From: Conexibacter sp.
GTDB taxonomy: Bacteria > Actinomycetota > Thermoleophilia > Solirubrobacterales > 70-9
Direction: 5' to 3'
Assembly (NCBI GenBank): GCA_018263295.1
Contig: JADFCZ010000047.1
Span: forward strand, 1 to 39,965
DNA length: 39,965 bases
Shown: one piece after another, positions 30,171 to 38,714 of the stretch
Position numbering within the stretch: position 1 is the stretch's first letter
How the letters are laid out: the number at the start of each line of letters is the position of its first letter
Notes under the pieces: model-generated
Databases searched by the model: none
Seen by the model: only the letters and a program-made list of their open reading frames with translations
What the model was told of the DNA's origin: nothing
Made by a program: the position numbers and the translations under genes

Positions 30171-33100
30171 CTAGGCGGGAGCGTCAGCGGTCGCGACACC
30201 GCTCTCGGCCCTGCGGACCGGCGGGACCAGGAAGCGCCCGACGAGCGGGACCTCGAGGAAGCCCTCGATCGAGGCGTAGAGGATCGCGACCTTGAGCAGG
30301 TCGCCGGGATCCTCGATCACGATCGAGCGCGGCAGCCACTCCGGGTCGAACTTCGAGTTGAAGTCGCGCAGCGACTGGATCTGGAAGAACGGGTTGAGGC
30401 CCTTCGCGATCCGGCGCTGGATCCGCCCGCCGATGCCCATGCCCTGGGACTCGTCGAGCAGGCGGCCCCAGGCCGCGAAGTTGAGCGAGAGCCGCTCGAT
30501 GCCGCTGGCGCCGAGGCTGAGCGCGGCGTTGGCGATCAGGTACTCGGTGAGGCCGTTCGCCGAGTCGGGGCGGCGGCGCATCAGGTCGAGCGAGTAGCCG
30601 GGGTCGGGCCCGTAGCAGGGCACGAACCGGAGGAAGCCGGCGACCCGGCCGTCGCCGTCGCCGGTGCGGGCGATCGCGAGGACGAAGTCGTCGGCGACGC
30701 CCTCGACGTCCTCGCCGAGCTCCATCGTGAACCCGCGCTCCTCGGCGCCGTCGCGCCATTCCTCGCTGATCTCGTTGAGCTCGGCGACGAGGGTCGCGGA
30801 GGCGTCGGACTCCTTGATCAGCTCGAAGCGGTGGTCCTTGCCGACGCGGTTGACGGCCGAGCGGACCGCCTTCATGTCGCCGCCCTCGAGATCGAAGTCG
30901 CGGCAGTGGAGGATCGCCTCGTCGCCGAGGTAGAGCGAGTGCATGCCGCGCTCGCGGTACATCGGCGTCGCGTCCTCGCGGACGGCGAGGAACGCCGCCT
31001 TCCAGCCCTGCTCGGCGCAGTAGGCGAGGAACTCGTCGAGCACCTCGCCCCGGTCCTCGGGCGGACCGATCGGGTCGGCGGCGACCATCGCGTAGCCGCG
31101 GACGTAGGCGTAGGCGACGAGCGAGCGGCCGTCGGCCGAGAAGAAGTAGCTCTTGTCGCGGCGCAGGGCGAAGTAGGCGAGCGTGTCGGAGCCGCTGGCG
31201 CGGACGATCCGCCGGGCGTGCTCGCGTGCCTCGTCCTCCGGCGCCCGGCTGCGGACGAGCGGGCGGAACACGAGGTAGAGGAAGAGGAGCAGGCCGACGA
31301 TCCCGAGGACGAGCAGCGCGTCGCTGAAGAAGTCGGCGAACAGGTGGTGCGCGAACTCGTAGGGGCCGTCGAAGCCGAGCAGGCCGCCGTAGGTCGCCTC
31401 GACCATCCCGCCGAACGAGAGGTCGGGGGTGACGAAGTCGCGCTGGGTGAGCAGCGAGACGAACCCGAAGACTCCGACCACCAGCAGGTAGAACGGCACG
31501 AAGAGCACCGCCTGGCGGAGCGAGCTCGCGTCGCCGTGGGCGCGGAACTCGGTCCGGTAGGAGGCCAGCGCGACGAGCATTCCGACGTCGAGCAGCGCCG
31601 CGACCGGGTCCGGTCCCTTGACGAGGTGGATGAGCGCGGCCGCCGCGAACAGGAACATCGCGATCGCCCAGGCCCGGCGCTTACCGCGCGCGAGCTGCAG
31701 CGAGACGGTGATCAGGCCGATCCCGAGGACGGCCGAGACGATGAAGAGGTAAGAGCGGTCGGTCCGGTCGAGGAGGTCGCCGAGCCCGAGCGAGACGTGG
31801 ACCCAGGGCAGCGTCGGCAACAACGACGCGAGCCCGAGCAGGGCGGTCAGCCACGCGAGCACGCGGGTCGCCCGCGAGCGGCCGCGCGGCTTGCTCCAGC
31901 GCGTCGGCGTCTGGATCGGGGGCGGCGGCGGCGCCGCCTCGGACTCGCCGACGTCGAGGTCGAGCGCCTTCGCCTTCGGCGCGGAGTCGCGGCCCTCCTC
32001 GGGCCGCAGCGTCGGGAAGAGGATGACGTCGCGGATCGTGTCGACCCCGGTGACGAGCATCACCAGCCGGTCCATGCCGATGCCGAGCCCGCCGGTCGGG
32101 GGAAGGCCGTACTCGAGGGCCTCGACGTAGTCGTCGTCGACCGGCTCCGCCTCCTCGTCGCCGCCGGCCTGAAGCTTCGCCTCCGACTGGAAGCGCTGCG
32201 CCTGGTCGACGGGGTCGTTGAGCTCCGAGTAGGCGTTGGCGAGCTCGCGCGCCGCGACGACGAGCTCGAACCGCTCGGTCAGCGCCGGGTCGTCGCGATG
32301 GGCGCGGGCGAGGGGGGAGACCTCGCGCGGATGGTCCATCACGAAGGTCGGCTCGATCAGCTTCGCCTCGCAGGTCCCGTCGTAGACCTCGGCCATGATC
32401 TTGCCGGCGCCCCACACGTCGAGCCACTCGACCCCGAATCGGTCCGCGATCTCGCGGGCCTCGTCGATCGGCATCGAGGGGTGCATCTCGACGCCGGCGT
32501 TCTCCTCGATCAGCTCCGCCATCGTCGCCCGCCGGTAGGGCGGCTTCATGTCGAGTTCGCGGCCGTCGACGTCGATCCTGGTGTGGCCGTTGGCGGCCAT
32601 GCACGACGCCTCGATGATCGCCTCGGTCAACTCCATCATGTCGTGGTAGTCGCCGAAGGCCTGGTAGGCCTCGAGCATCGTGAACTCGGGGTTGTGGCGG
32701 GTGTCGAGCCCCTCGTTGCGGAAGACGCGGCTGACCTCGAACACCCGGTTCATGCCGCCGACGATCAGCCGCTTCAGCGGCAGCTCGAGCGCGATCCGCA
32801 GGAACATGTCGATGTCGAGCGCGTTGTGGTGGGTGATGAACGGCCGCGCCGCCGCGCCGCCCGCCTGGCTCAGCAGGACCGGGGTCTCGACCTCGCGGAA
32901 GTCGCGCTCGAGCAGGACCCGGCGGGTCGCGTCGATCACGATCGAGCGCTTCTCGAAGATCTCGCGCGAGTCGTCGTCGACGATCAGGTCGAGGTAGCGG
33001 CGGCGGTAGCGTGCTTCCGGGTCGGTCAGGCCGTGCCGCATGTCGGGCAGCGGGCGCAGCGCCTTCGACAGCAGCTCGAAGCTCTCGATCCGGACCGAGA

Positions 33101-33518
33101 GCTCGCCGCGACGGCTGGTGACGACGACCCCCTCGGTCCCGATCCAGTCGCCGAGGTCGAGGGCGTTGAGATCGTGCAGCGTCTCCTCCCCGAGCTCGTC
33201 GCGGGTGGCGATCAGCTGGATCTTGCCGGTCTCGTCGCGAAGGTCGATGAAGTCGAGCCCGCCGTGGCGGCGGAGGGCGATCACCCGGCCCGCGATCGCG
33301 ACCTTCTCGCCGGAGTCGGCGCCGGGGCCGAGGTCGGCGAAGCGCTCGCGGATCTCGGCCGCCGTGTGGTCGCGATCGAAGCGCACCGGGTAGGGATCGA
33401 CGCCCCGTTCCCGCATCGCGTCGAGCTTGGCGAGACGGTGTGCGCGCTCCTCCTGGAGGAAGCGCGAACCCTCGCCGTCACCGGCGTCCGCCTCCTGCTT
33501 CTCCTCGTCGGTGGCCAT
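30171..33518 (-). CDS. lysX: LysX-type fusion: lysyl-tRNA synthetase plus lysylphosphatidylglycerol synthase
   Basis: A 1115-residue bifunctional protein. Residues ~20-150 form the OB-fold anticodon domain; ~165-510 form the class II synthetase core, with motif 2 (FEVSRVFRNEGLDTRHNPEFT) and motif 3 (GGLGIGMDRLVML). A Pro-rich linker follows, then about six membrane helices (~550-745), and a DUF2156 lysyl-transferase domain (~765-1090; TLAYFALRRDKSYFFS, DPIGPPEDRGE, SLDLMRRRPDSANG, LSLNFAAWGR). It would charge tRNA-Lys and pass lysine to phosphatidylglycerol, making the membrane less negative. In mycobacterial LysX the order is the reverse: membrane and transferase first, synthetase last. The ATG at 33518 has GGGAG upstream. 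It is divergent from an amino-acid permease gene, 46 bases apart. No other lysS is in the window. Confidence 0.92.
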   Translation of the reverse strand: MATDEEKQEADAGDGEGSRFLQEERAHRLAKLDAMRERGVDPYPVRFDRDHTAAEIRERFADLGPGADSGEKVAIAGRVIALRRHGGLDFIDLRDETGKIQLIATRDELGEETLHDLNALDLGDWIGTEGVVVTSRRGELSVRIESFELLSKALRPLPDMRHGLTDPEARYRRRYLDLIVDDDSREIFEKRSIVIDATRRVLLERDFREVETPVLLSQAGGAAARPFITHHNALDIDMFLRIALELPLKRLIVGGMNRVFEVSRVFRNEGLDTRHNPEFTMLEAYQAFGDYHDMMELTEAIIEASCMAANGHTRIDVDGRELDMKPPYRRATMAELIEENAGVEMHPSMPIDEAREIADRFGVEWLDVWGAGKIMAEVYDGTCEAKLIEPTFVMDHPREVSPLARAHRDDPALTERFELVVAARELANAYSELNDPVDQAQRFQSEAKLQAGGDEEAEPVDDDYVEALEYGLPPTGGLGIGMDRLVMLVTGVDTIRDVILFPTLRPEEGRDSAPKAKALDLDVGESEAAPPPPPIQTPTRWSKPRGRSRATRVLAWLTALLGLASLLPTLPWVHVSLGLGDLLDRTDRSYLFIVSAVLGIGLITVSLQLARGKRRAWAIAMFLFAAAALIHLVKGPDPVAALLDVGMLVALASYRTEFRAHGDASSLRQAVLFVPFYLLVVGVFGFVSLLTQRDFVTPDLSFGGMVEATYGGLLGFDGPYEFAHHLFADFFSDALLVLGIVGLLLFLYLVFRPLVRSRAPEDEAREHARRIVRASGSDTLAYFALRRDKSYFFSADGRSLVAYAYVRGYAMVAADPIGPPEDRGEVLDEFLAYCAEQGWKAAFLAVREDATPMYRERGMHSLYLGDEAILHCRDFDLEGGDMKAVRSAVNRVGKDHRFELIKESDASATLVAELNEISEEWRDGAEERGFTMELGEDVEGVADDFVLAIARTGDGDGRVAGFLRFVPCYGPDPGYSLDLMRRRPDSANGLTEYLIANAALSLGASGIERLSLNFAAWGRLLDESQGMGIGGRIQRRIAKGLNPFFQIQSLRDFNSKFDPEWLPRSIVIEDPGDLLKVAILYASIEGFLEVPLVGRFLVPPVRRAESGVATADAPA

Positions 33519-33564
33519 CTCGCTCCCGTCCTTTTCCGGGGCCGCACTCTGACAGGATTCGGAA

Positions 33565-35022
33565 ATGGCCGCCGGCAATATCGACGCAGTCGTCGCCCAG
33601 GCCAAGATCGACCGCAAGCGCCTCGATTCCGCCGCGATCGGCCCCTTCAGCCTCACCGCGATCGGGATCGCCAGCGTCGTCGGCGCCGGCATCTTCGTGA
33701 CGATCGGCGAGGCCTCGGCACGGTACGCCGGTCCGGGGGTGATCTTCTCCTTCATGCTCGCCGGCCTCGCCGCCGGCGTCACGGCGCTCTGTTACGCCGA
33801 GCTGGCGGCGATGGTCCCCGCCGCGGGCTCCACCTACTCCTACGCCTACGCGGTCTTCGGCTCGTTCCTCGCCTGGTTCATCGGCTGGGACCTGCTGCTC
33901 GAGTACCTCTTCGCGGCGTCGACGGTGGCGGTCGGCTGGTCCGGCTACTTCGTCAGCTTCCTCGGCAGCATCGGGATCTCGGTCCCCCACGACCTCGTCA
34001 ACCCGCCGTTCGGCGACGACACCGGGATCCTCAACCTCCCGGCGCTCCTGATCGTGTTCGCGACCTGCGCGCTGCTGTATCTCGGCACCCGCGAGTCGAC
34101 GAAGGCCAACAACGCGATGGTCGCTCTCAAGCTCGGGGTGCTGCTGCTGTTCATCGGAGTAGGCGTCTTCTACGTGGCCGGCGCCAACTGGGAGCCGTTC
34201 GTGCCGAAGAACGAGGGCGGCTTCGGCGACTACGGGATCACCGGGATCCTCCGCGCCGCCGGTGTGGTCTTCTTCGCCTACGTCGGCTTCGACGCCGTCT
34301 CGACGGCTGCGGCCGAGGCCCGCCGGCCGCAGAAGACGATCCCGTTCGGGCTGCTGGCCACCGTCCTGATCTCGACCGGCCTCTACGTGCTGATCGGGAT
34401 CGTGATGACCGGCATGGTCGACTACAGGTCGCTCAACGTCGCCGACCCGCTGGCGCTGGCCGTGCGGGCGGGGGGAGGCGGGCTCGACTGGCTCGAGTCG
34501 CTGGTCTCGGCTGCGGCCGTGATCGGCCTGGCGGCGACGGTGCTCGTGACCTTCTACGGGCAGACCCGCATCTTCATGCGGATGTCCTCCGACGGAATGC
34601 TTCCCGACCGTCTCGGGCAGGTCAGCAAGCGGTTCGAGACGCCGACGGCGGCGACCGTCGTCTGCGCGATCGCCGGCGCCGCGGTCGCGGCGCTGCTTCC
34701 GATCGACATCCTCGGCGACCTCGTCTCGATCGGCACGCTGCTGTCGTTCACGATCGTCTGCTCGGGGGTGCTGGTGCTGCGCCGGACCCGCCCCGACCTC
34801 GAGCGCCCGTTCCGGGTCAAGGCCGTCTGGCTCGTCGCCCCGCTCGGGATCGTCTTCGCGGTCGCGCTGATGGCGACGCTGCCGGTCACGACCTGGATCC
34901 GGCTGTTCATCTGGCTGGCGATCGGCCTCGTCATCTACTTCGCCTACGCCCGGCGCCGCACCGGCGAGCGGATGGCGCGCCTCGCCGCCACCGAGGCCGC
35001 CGAGCCCGGCACGGTCGCCTAG
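33565..35022 (+). CDS. APC-family amino acid permease (CAT-like)
   Basis: A 485-residue membrane protein with about twelve helices of the APC superfamily, closest in pattern to cationic amino acid transporters. The first helix carries GIASVVGAGIFVTIGEAS, the GxGIF unwound substrate-binding segment; CYAELAAMVPAAGSTYSYAY and the sixth-helix region FFAYVGFDAVSTAAAEARRPQKTIP are standard family marks. Substrate is not fixed by sequence; the divergent pairing with lysX, which consumes lysine, makes lysine or another cationic amino acid a reasonable guess. The ATG at 33565 follows GGA at close range. A strong hairpin lies 19 bases after the stop. Confidence 0.9.
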   Translation: MAAGNIDAVVAQAKIDRKRLDSAAIGPFSLTAIGIASVVGAGIFVTIGEASARYAGPGVIFSFMLAGLAAGVTALCYAELAAMVPAAGSTYSYAYAVFGSFLAWFIGWDLLLEYLFAASTVAVGWSGYFVSFLGSIGISVPHDLVNPPFGDDTGILNLPALLIVFATCALLYLGTRESTKANNAMVALKLGVLLLFIGVGVFYVAGANWEPFVPKNEGGFGDYGITGILRAAGVVFFAYVGFDAVSTAAAEARRPQKTIPFGLLATVLISTGLYVLIGIVMTGMVDYRSLNVADPLALAVRAGGGGLDWLESLVSAAAVIGLAATVLVTFYGQTRIFMRMSSDGMLPDRLGQVSKRFETPTAATVVCAIAGAAVAALLPIDILGDLVSIGTLLSFTIVCSGVLVLRRTRPDLERPFRVKAVWLVAPLGIVFAVALMATLPVTTWIRLFIWLAIGLVIYFAYARRRTGERMARLAATEAAEPGTVA

Positions 35023-35040
35023 CCGGGCCGATCCCGCTTG

Positions 35041-35058
35041 CGCTCCGCCCGCGGAGCG
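35041..35058 (+). terminator. Hairpin downstream of the permease gene
   Basis: A perfect 8-base inverted repeat, CGCTCCGC (35041-35048) and GCGGAGCG (35051-35058), lies 19 bases after the permease stop. The loop is only two bases, so about seven pairs would form. A wider pair, CGCTTGCG (from 35035) and CGCAAGCG (to about 35108), encloses it. No T-run follows. Confidence 0.45.
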
Positions 35059-35122
35059 GCGAAGATGGCCGCAGGCAGCCGGCGGCAGGGAGCGGCGGGC
35101 GCAAGCGAAGGCAGGGATAGAG

Positions 35123-36337
35123 ATGCGGGGATGGCGGGGATGGACGTCCGCGAGGGCGATCGGGATCGCCGTGGCGGCGCTGGTCGCGCTCGCCGGGACG
35201 ACGGCGACGACTTCGGCGGCCGCGACCGTGGGCGGCGGCGTCTACGTGTCGCTCGGCGACTCCTACACGGCAGCGCCGCTCGTGCTCAACCAGGTCGGGC
35301 AACCGATCGACTGCGCCCGCTCCGACCACAACTACCCCTCGCTGGTGGCGGACAAGCTCGGCGTCGAGGAGCACGTTGACGTCAGCTGCAGCAGCGCCGA
35401 GACCAAGCACATGACCGAGCCGCAGACCGGGCTGCCGCTCGGCGGCACCAACCCGCCGCAGTTCGAAGGCCTCCGACGCGACGCCGACCTCGTCACCGTC
35501 GGGATCGGCGGCAACGACGCCGGTCTCGTCGGCGTCGCCGAGAAGTGCGCCCAGCTCGGGCTCACCGACCCGAACGGGACCGCCTGCCGCGACCACTACG
35601 CGCCCGGGGGCAACGACACCGTCGAGGCCCGGATCGAGGAGGCCCGGCCGCGGATCGACGCCGTCCTGCGGGGCATCCACCGGCACAGCCCGAAGGCGCG
35701 CGTCGCGATCGTCGGCTACCCGAACGTGCTGCCGATCGACGGCACCAACTGCTACCCGATGGTCCCGCTGAGCAAGGACGACGTCGCCTACATCGACGCG
35801 TTGATCCGGCGCATCAACGCGATGATCGAGGACGAGGCCGCCGACAACGACGCGCTCTTCGTCGACACCTACGACGACAGCATCGGCCACGACGTCTGCA
35901 AGCTGCCGCCGACCCGCTGGTTCGAGGGGCTCGTGCCGACCGAGCCCGCATTCCCGCTGCACCCGAACGCCAAGGGCGAGGCGAGCATGGCCCGCTCGGT
36001 CCTCGCGGCGCTGAGGAAACAGCCGCCGCCCGATCCCGGCGCTGCGATCACCCGGCTCGGCGTCAAGCCGCGGCCGGTCCACCGCGATCGCGCGGTCAGG
36101 ATCCGGTTCCGGTCGAGCGCCGAGACGTCGGTCGAGGTTCTGCGGCAGCGGCGCGGGAAGTCCGGCTCTCATCCGCCGCGTCCGGTCCGCGGCGCCGGCG
36201 GCTGCATCGATGCCGGGATCAACCGGCTCCGGGTTCCGGGCCGCGAGCTCGGCCGCCCCGGCCGCTGGCGGCTTGTCGTCGATCCGGCAGGTGCCGGGAA
36301 CGCGACGAGCCGGAACTACCGGGTCGTCAGGAAGTAG
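35123..36337 (+). CDS. Secreted SGNH/GDSL hydrolase
   Basis: A 404-residue exported esterase/lipase. The signal peptide spans residues 10-35. SGNH blocks: GDSY with nucleophile Ser47, the block II Gly region, GIGGNDAG (oxyanion Asn, ~131), and FPLHPNAKG with the catalytic His near residue 280; Cys residues in DCARS, SCSSAE, KCAQLG, ACRDH and NCYP resemble the disulfide-bonded Streptomyces esterase/SGNH group. The last ~105 residues (from about 300) are basic and rich in Arg/Pro/Gly, possibly a cell-wall-binding tail. The substrate is a lipid or ester. The 3' end overlaps the convergent DMT transporter gene by about 11 bases. The ATG at 35123 follows AGGGA. Confidence 0.9.
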   Translation: MRGWRGWTSARAIGIAVAALVALAGTTATTSAAATVGGGVYVSLGDSYTAAPLVLNQVGQPIDCARSDHNYPSLVADKLGVEEHVDVSCSSAETKHMTEPQTGLPLGGTNPPQFEGLRRDADLVTVGIGGNDAGLVGVAEKCAQLGLTDPNGTACRDHYAPGGNDTVEARIEEARPRIDAVLRGIHRHSPKARVAIVGYPNVLPIDGTNCYPMVPLSKDDVAYIDALIRRINAMIEDEAADNDALFVDTYDDSIGHDVCKLPPTRWFEGLVPTEPAFPLHPNAKGEASMARSVLAALRKQPPPDPGAAITRLGVKPRPVHRDRAVRIRFRSSAETSVEVLRQRRGKSGSHPPRPVRGAGGCIDAGINRLRVPGRELGRPGRWRLVVDPAGAGNATSRNYRVVRK

Positions 36338-37271
36338 GCGCCGGCTCCGAACCGGCCCGTTCGGCCCGTTCGGCCTTCGCTTCGGCCCGGCGCACGTCGG
36401 CGACCGGGCCGCCGGACCCGGGCTTCGGAGCGGCCTGCCCCTGGCTGGTCCGGGCGAGGATCGCCATTCCGATCACCGTCGCGGCGAGCGCCCCGACCGT
36501 CGCCGCGATTCCGGCCGGGGATTCGTGCAGCGACTCCTCCATCAGGGTCGTCCCGATGACGACGCTGGTGATCGGGTCGAGCGCCATCGATGCCGCGAGC
36601 GCCGGCGCGAGGACGCCGGTGGTCAACGCGAGCTGGTTGAACGTCATCGAGATGTAGCCGATGACGATCAGCGCGTAGAGGTGCCAGTCGAGGAAGACCC
36701 GGAACAGGTGGTCGGCGACCTCGTCGCCGACCGACTTCGTCAGAGCGGCGCTGAGCCCGAAGAGGATGCCGGTGACGATCCCGAGCAGCGTCGCCTTGAC
36801 CGCCGGCCGCGCCTTCAGCGACGCCAGCGTCAGCGGGACGCAGAGCCCGGCGATGATCGCCCCGAGCACGAGCCACTGGCCGATCGGGGCGTCGTCGCGG
36901 CCGCCGGTCGGGTTGGCGATCGTCAGGAAGGCGATCAGCGAGGCGGTCACGAGCACGGCGGCGCCGATGTCGGAGCGGGTCACACGCTGCGCCGTCAGCC
37001 GGTGGCCGAGCGGCAGCGCGAAGACCATCGACGTCGCCAGCAGCGGCTGGACGACCGCGAGGCGGCCGATCGTCAGCGCGACGGCCTGGCCGACGAAGCC
37101 GAGCGCATCGGCGGCGATCCCGGCGAGCCAGACGGGCTTGCGCGCCATCCGCAGCAGCAGCCCCGAGCTCGAGCCCTCGGTCGCGTCGGGCTCATCCAGG
37201 CCGGCCTTCTGCTGGAGGACGGTGCCGAGCGCGAAGAGAAGCGCTGCGGCGAGGGCGAGGGCGATGTCCAT
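36327..37271 (-). CDS. DMT-superfamily transporter (EamA/NIPA-like)
   Basis: A 314-residue membrane protein with nine to ten helices in two related halves, typical of the drug/metabolite transporter superfamily. The start MDIALALAAALLFALGTVLQQKAG and the second-half LDPITSVVIGTTLMEESLH fit the NIPA/EamA-like actinobacterial group. Substrate unknown; NIPA relatives have been linked to magnesium. The C-terminal 40 residues are charged and cytoplasmic. It follows a conserved membrane protein gene with a 3-base gap, so the two are co-transcribed. Confidence 0.85.
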   Translation of the reverse strand: MDIALALAAALLFALGTVLQQKAGLDEPDATEGSSSGLLLRMARKPVWLAGIAADALGFVGQAVALTIGRLAVVQPLLATSMVFALPLGHRLTAQRVTRSDIGAAVLVTASLIAFLTIANPTGGRDDAPIGQWLVLGAIIAGLCVPLTLASLKARPAVKATLLGIVTGILFGLSAALTKSVGDEVADHLFRVFLDWHLYALIVIGYISMTFNQLALTTGVLAPALAASMALDPITSVVIGTTLMEESLHESPAGIAATVGALAATVIGMAILARTSQGQAAPKPGSGGPVADVRRAEAKAERAERAGSEPAPTS

Positions 37272-37274
37272 GCG

Positions 37275-37997
37275 TCAGCCCGACGTCACGGCATCGGGCT
37301 TGACGACCTTCTCCTCGCCCTTGTACCGGTGTTTCGAGCGCTCGAGCTTGTCGGGCTGCTCGTCGTACTTCCGCCGGGCCCACCACGAGTTCGGGCGGGC
37401 GAGGCGGCAGGCCGTCACGATCGCGATCGGCGGGATGTACAGGCCGAGCACGCCCCAGATCAGCTTGCCCTTGAGGAAGCAGATGATCACGAACACCCAC
37501 CCGATCGCAAGGCTGACGACGACGCTGAGAACCCCGCCGAGGCCGCCGCCGCTGTCATCGAACGACACGGGATAGGCGCCGAGCACCATGAACCCGGAGA
37601 CGATCGCGAACACGATCACGGCGTCGATCGACTGCCGGCCCTGCTCCGACCAGTAGACGTCGTCGAGGTGGAGCCAGAGCGCGAACTCGTCGAGCGTCAG
37701 GGCGGCGCCGATCCCGAAGACGATCGCCGTCACCTCCAGCGGCGGCTGCACCGCCACCGCCAGCAGACCGCTGACGAGCAGCAGCACGATCCCCCAGACC
37801 AGGTGGTGGATGTGGGTGTCGCCGGCCTCGACGTTGCCGAGCCAGGAGAAGCGGTCGGAGCGGATCGAGTGGGTGATGAACCGGGTGACCCCGAAGGTGA
37901 CGCCGAACGCGATCAGCAGCAGCAGCGCCGGCAGCTCGCCCGCATCGACCACCTCCGCGTCGAACTCCGCCGAGAGGCCTGCGAGGGGAACGAGCAT
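37275..37997 (-). CDS. Conserved actinobacterial membrane protein of unknown function
   Basis: A 240-residue protein with six or so hydrophobic helices. A striking conserved pattern is GDTHIHHLVWGI (near residue 60), then DEFALWLHLDDVYW and GRQSIDAV. The His cluster and acidic residues inside helices could bind a metal, in the way membrane desaturases or hydrolases do, but I cannot assign a reaction. The C-terminus is basic and cytoplasmic. It is the first gene of a pair with the DMT transporter, and starts at ATG 37997, next to the tRNA-Val gene. Similar proteins are common in actinobacteria as hypothetical integral membrane proteins. Confidence 0.75.
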   Translation of the reverse strand: MLVPLAGLSAEFDAEVVDAGELPALLLLIAFGVTFGVTRFITHSIRSDRFSWLGNVEAGDTHIHHLVWGIVLLLVSGLLAVAVQPPLEVTAIVFGIGAALTLDEFALWLHLDDVYWSEQGRQSIDAVIVFAIVSGFMVLGAYPVSFDDSGGGLGGVLSVVVSLAIGWVFVIICFLKGKLIWGVLGLYIPPIAIVTACRLARPNSWWARRKYDEQPDKLERSKHRYKGEEKVVKPDAVTSG

Positions 37998-38028
37998 CCA
38001 GGGGTTCTACCTGACCCGCTCGGACGAT

Positions 38029-38099
38029 GGGCGCGGCTGGTTTCGAACCAGCGACCTTCCGCGTGTGAGGCGGACGCTCTCCCACTGAGCTACGCGCCC
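38029..38099 (-). tRNA. tRNA-Val (anticodon CAC)
   Basis: Read on the minus strand this gives a full cloverleaf of 71 bases: acceptor arms GGGCGCG/CGCGCCC, D arm GCTC...GAGC, anticodon stem TCCGC/GCGGA with loop CTCACAC (anticodon CAC after U33), and T arm GCTGG-TTCGAAA-CCAGC. The CCA end is not encoded. It decodes GUG valine codons, frequent in this GC-rich genome. Confidence 0.95.
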
Positions 38100-38162
38100 T
38101 CGGGGCGGAGGATTCTAGGCCGCGCGGCCCGATCGGGGAGGGGAGTGCGAGGATCGTCGGCG

Positions 38163-38708
38163 GTGACCGAGCGCGAGAAGATGCTCGCGGGCGAGCCCTA
38201 CGACCCGTTCGACCCCGACCTGCTGGCCGGTCGCCGGCGCGCGCAGGAAACGGTGATCGCGTTCAACGCCGAGCCCGACGAGGACCGGCGGCTCGGGATG
38301 CTCCGCGGCCTTCTGGGCTCGTTCGGCGAGCGGTCGCTGATCGTGCCGCCGTTCTTCTGCGACTACGGAACCCACCTCCACCTCGGCTACGACGCCTTCG
38401 TCAACACCAACTCGGTCTTCCTCGACTGCGCCGAAATCACCGTCGGCGACCACGCGCGGATCGGCCCCGGCGTCCAGGTCCTCGCCGCCGACCATCCGCG
38501 CGAGCCGGAGCTTCGCGAGCAGGACGTCGAGCTCGCCTTCCCGGTTCGGATCGGCGCCCGCTGCTGGATCGGTGCCGGCGCGATCGTCTGCCCGGGGGTT
38601 ACGATCGGCGAGCACGCGATCGTCGGCGCCGGCAGCGTCGTCACTCGCGACATCCCGGCGCGGGTCATGGCCGCGGGCATCCCCGCCCGGGTGATCCGCG
38701 AGCTCTAG
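38163..38708 (+). CDS. Maltose/nodulation-type O-acetyltransferase (LbH fold)
   Basis: A 181-residue acetyltransferase. The N-terminal helix block TEREKMLAGEPYDPFDPDL...FNAEPDEDRRLGMLRGLLG is the Mac domain of maltose O-acetyltransferases. The rest is a left-handed beta-helix of hexapeptide repeats (IGPGVQ, IGARCWIGAGAIVCPGVTIGEHAIVGAGSVV), and the conserved catalytic His lies in VLAADHPREP. It would transfer acetyl from acetyl-CoA to a sugar hydroxyl. It starts at GTG 38163, with a GAGG stretch about 11 bases upstream. No sugar-operon neighbours are evident. Confidence 0.9.
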   Translation: MTEREKMLAGEPYDPFDPDLLAGRRRAQETVIAFNAEPDEDRRLGMLRGLLGSFGERSLIVPPFFCDYGTHLHLGYDAFVNTNSVFLDCAEITVGDHARIGPGVQVLAADHPREPELREQDVELAFPVRIGARCWIGAGAIVCPGVTIGEHAIVGAGSVVTRDIPARVMAAGIPARVIREL

Positions 38709-38714
38709 CTCCGG

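Noticed and set aside
29982-35120. A 1712-codon open frame on the + strand across lysX and the permease
   Set aside because: It is antisense to the clearly conserved LysX and out of frame with the permease. The translation is Arg/Asp/Val-rich without domains, as expected from GC-rich third positions read on the other strand.
36210-38708. An 832-codon + strand frame
   Set aside because: It runs antisense through the DMT transporter, a membrane protein and the tRNA. Only the last 181 codons, from GTG 38163, are the real acetyltransferase.
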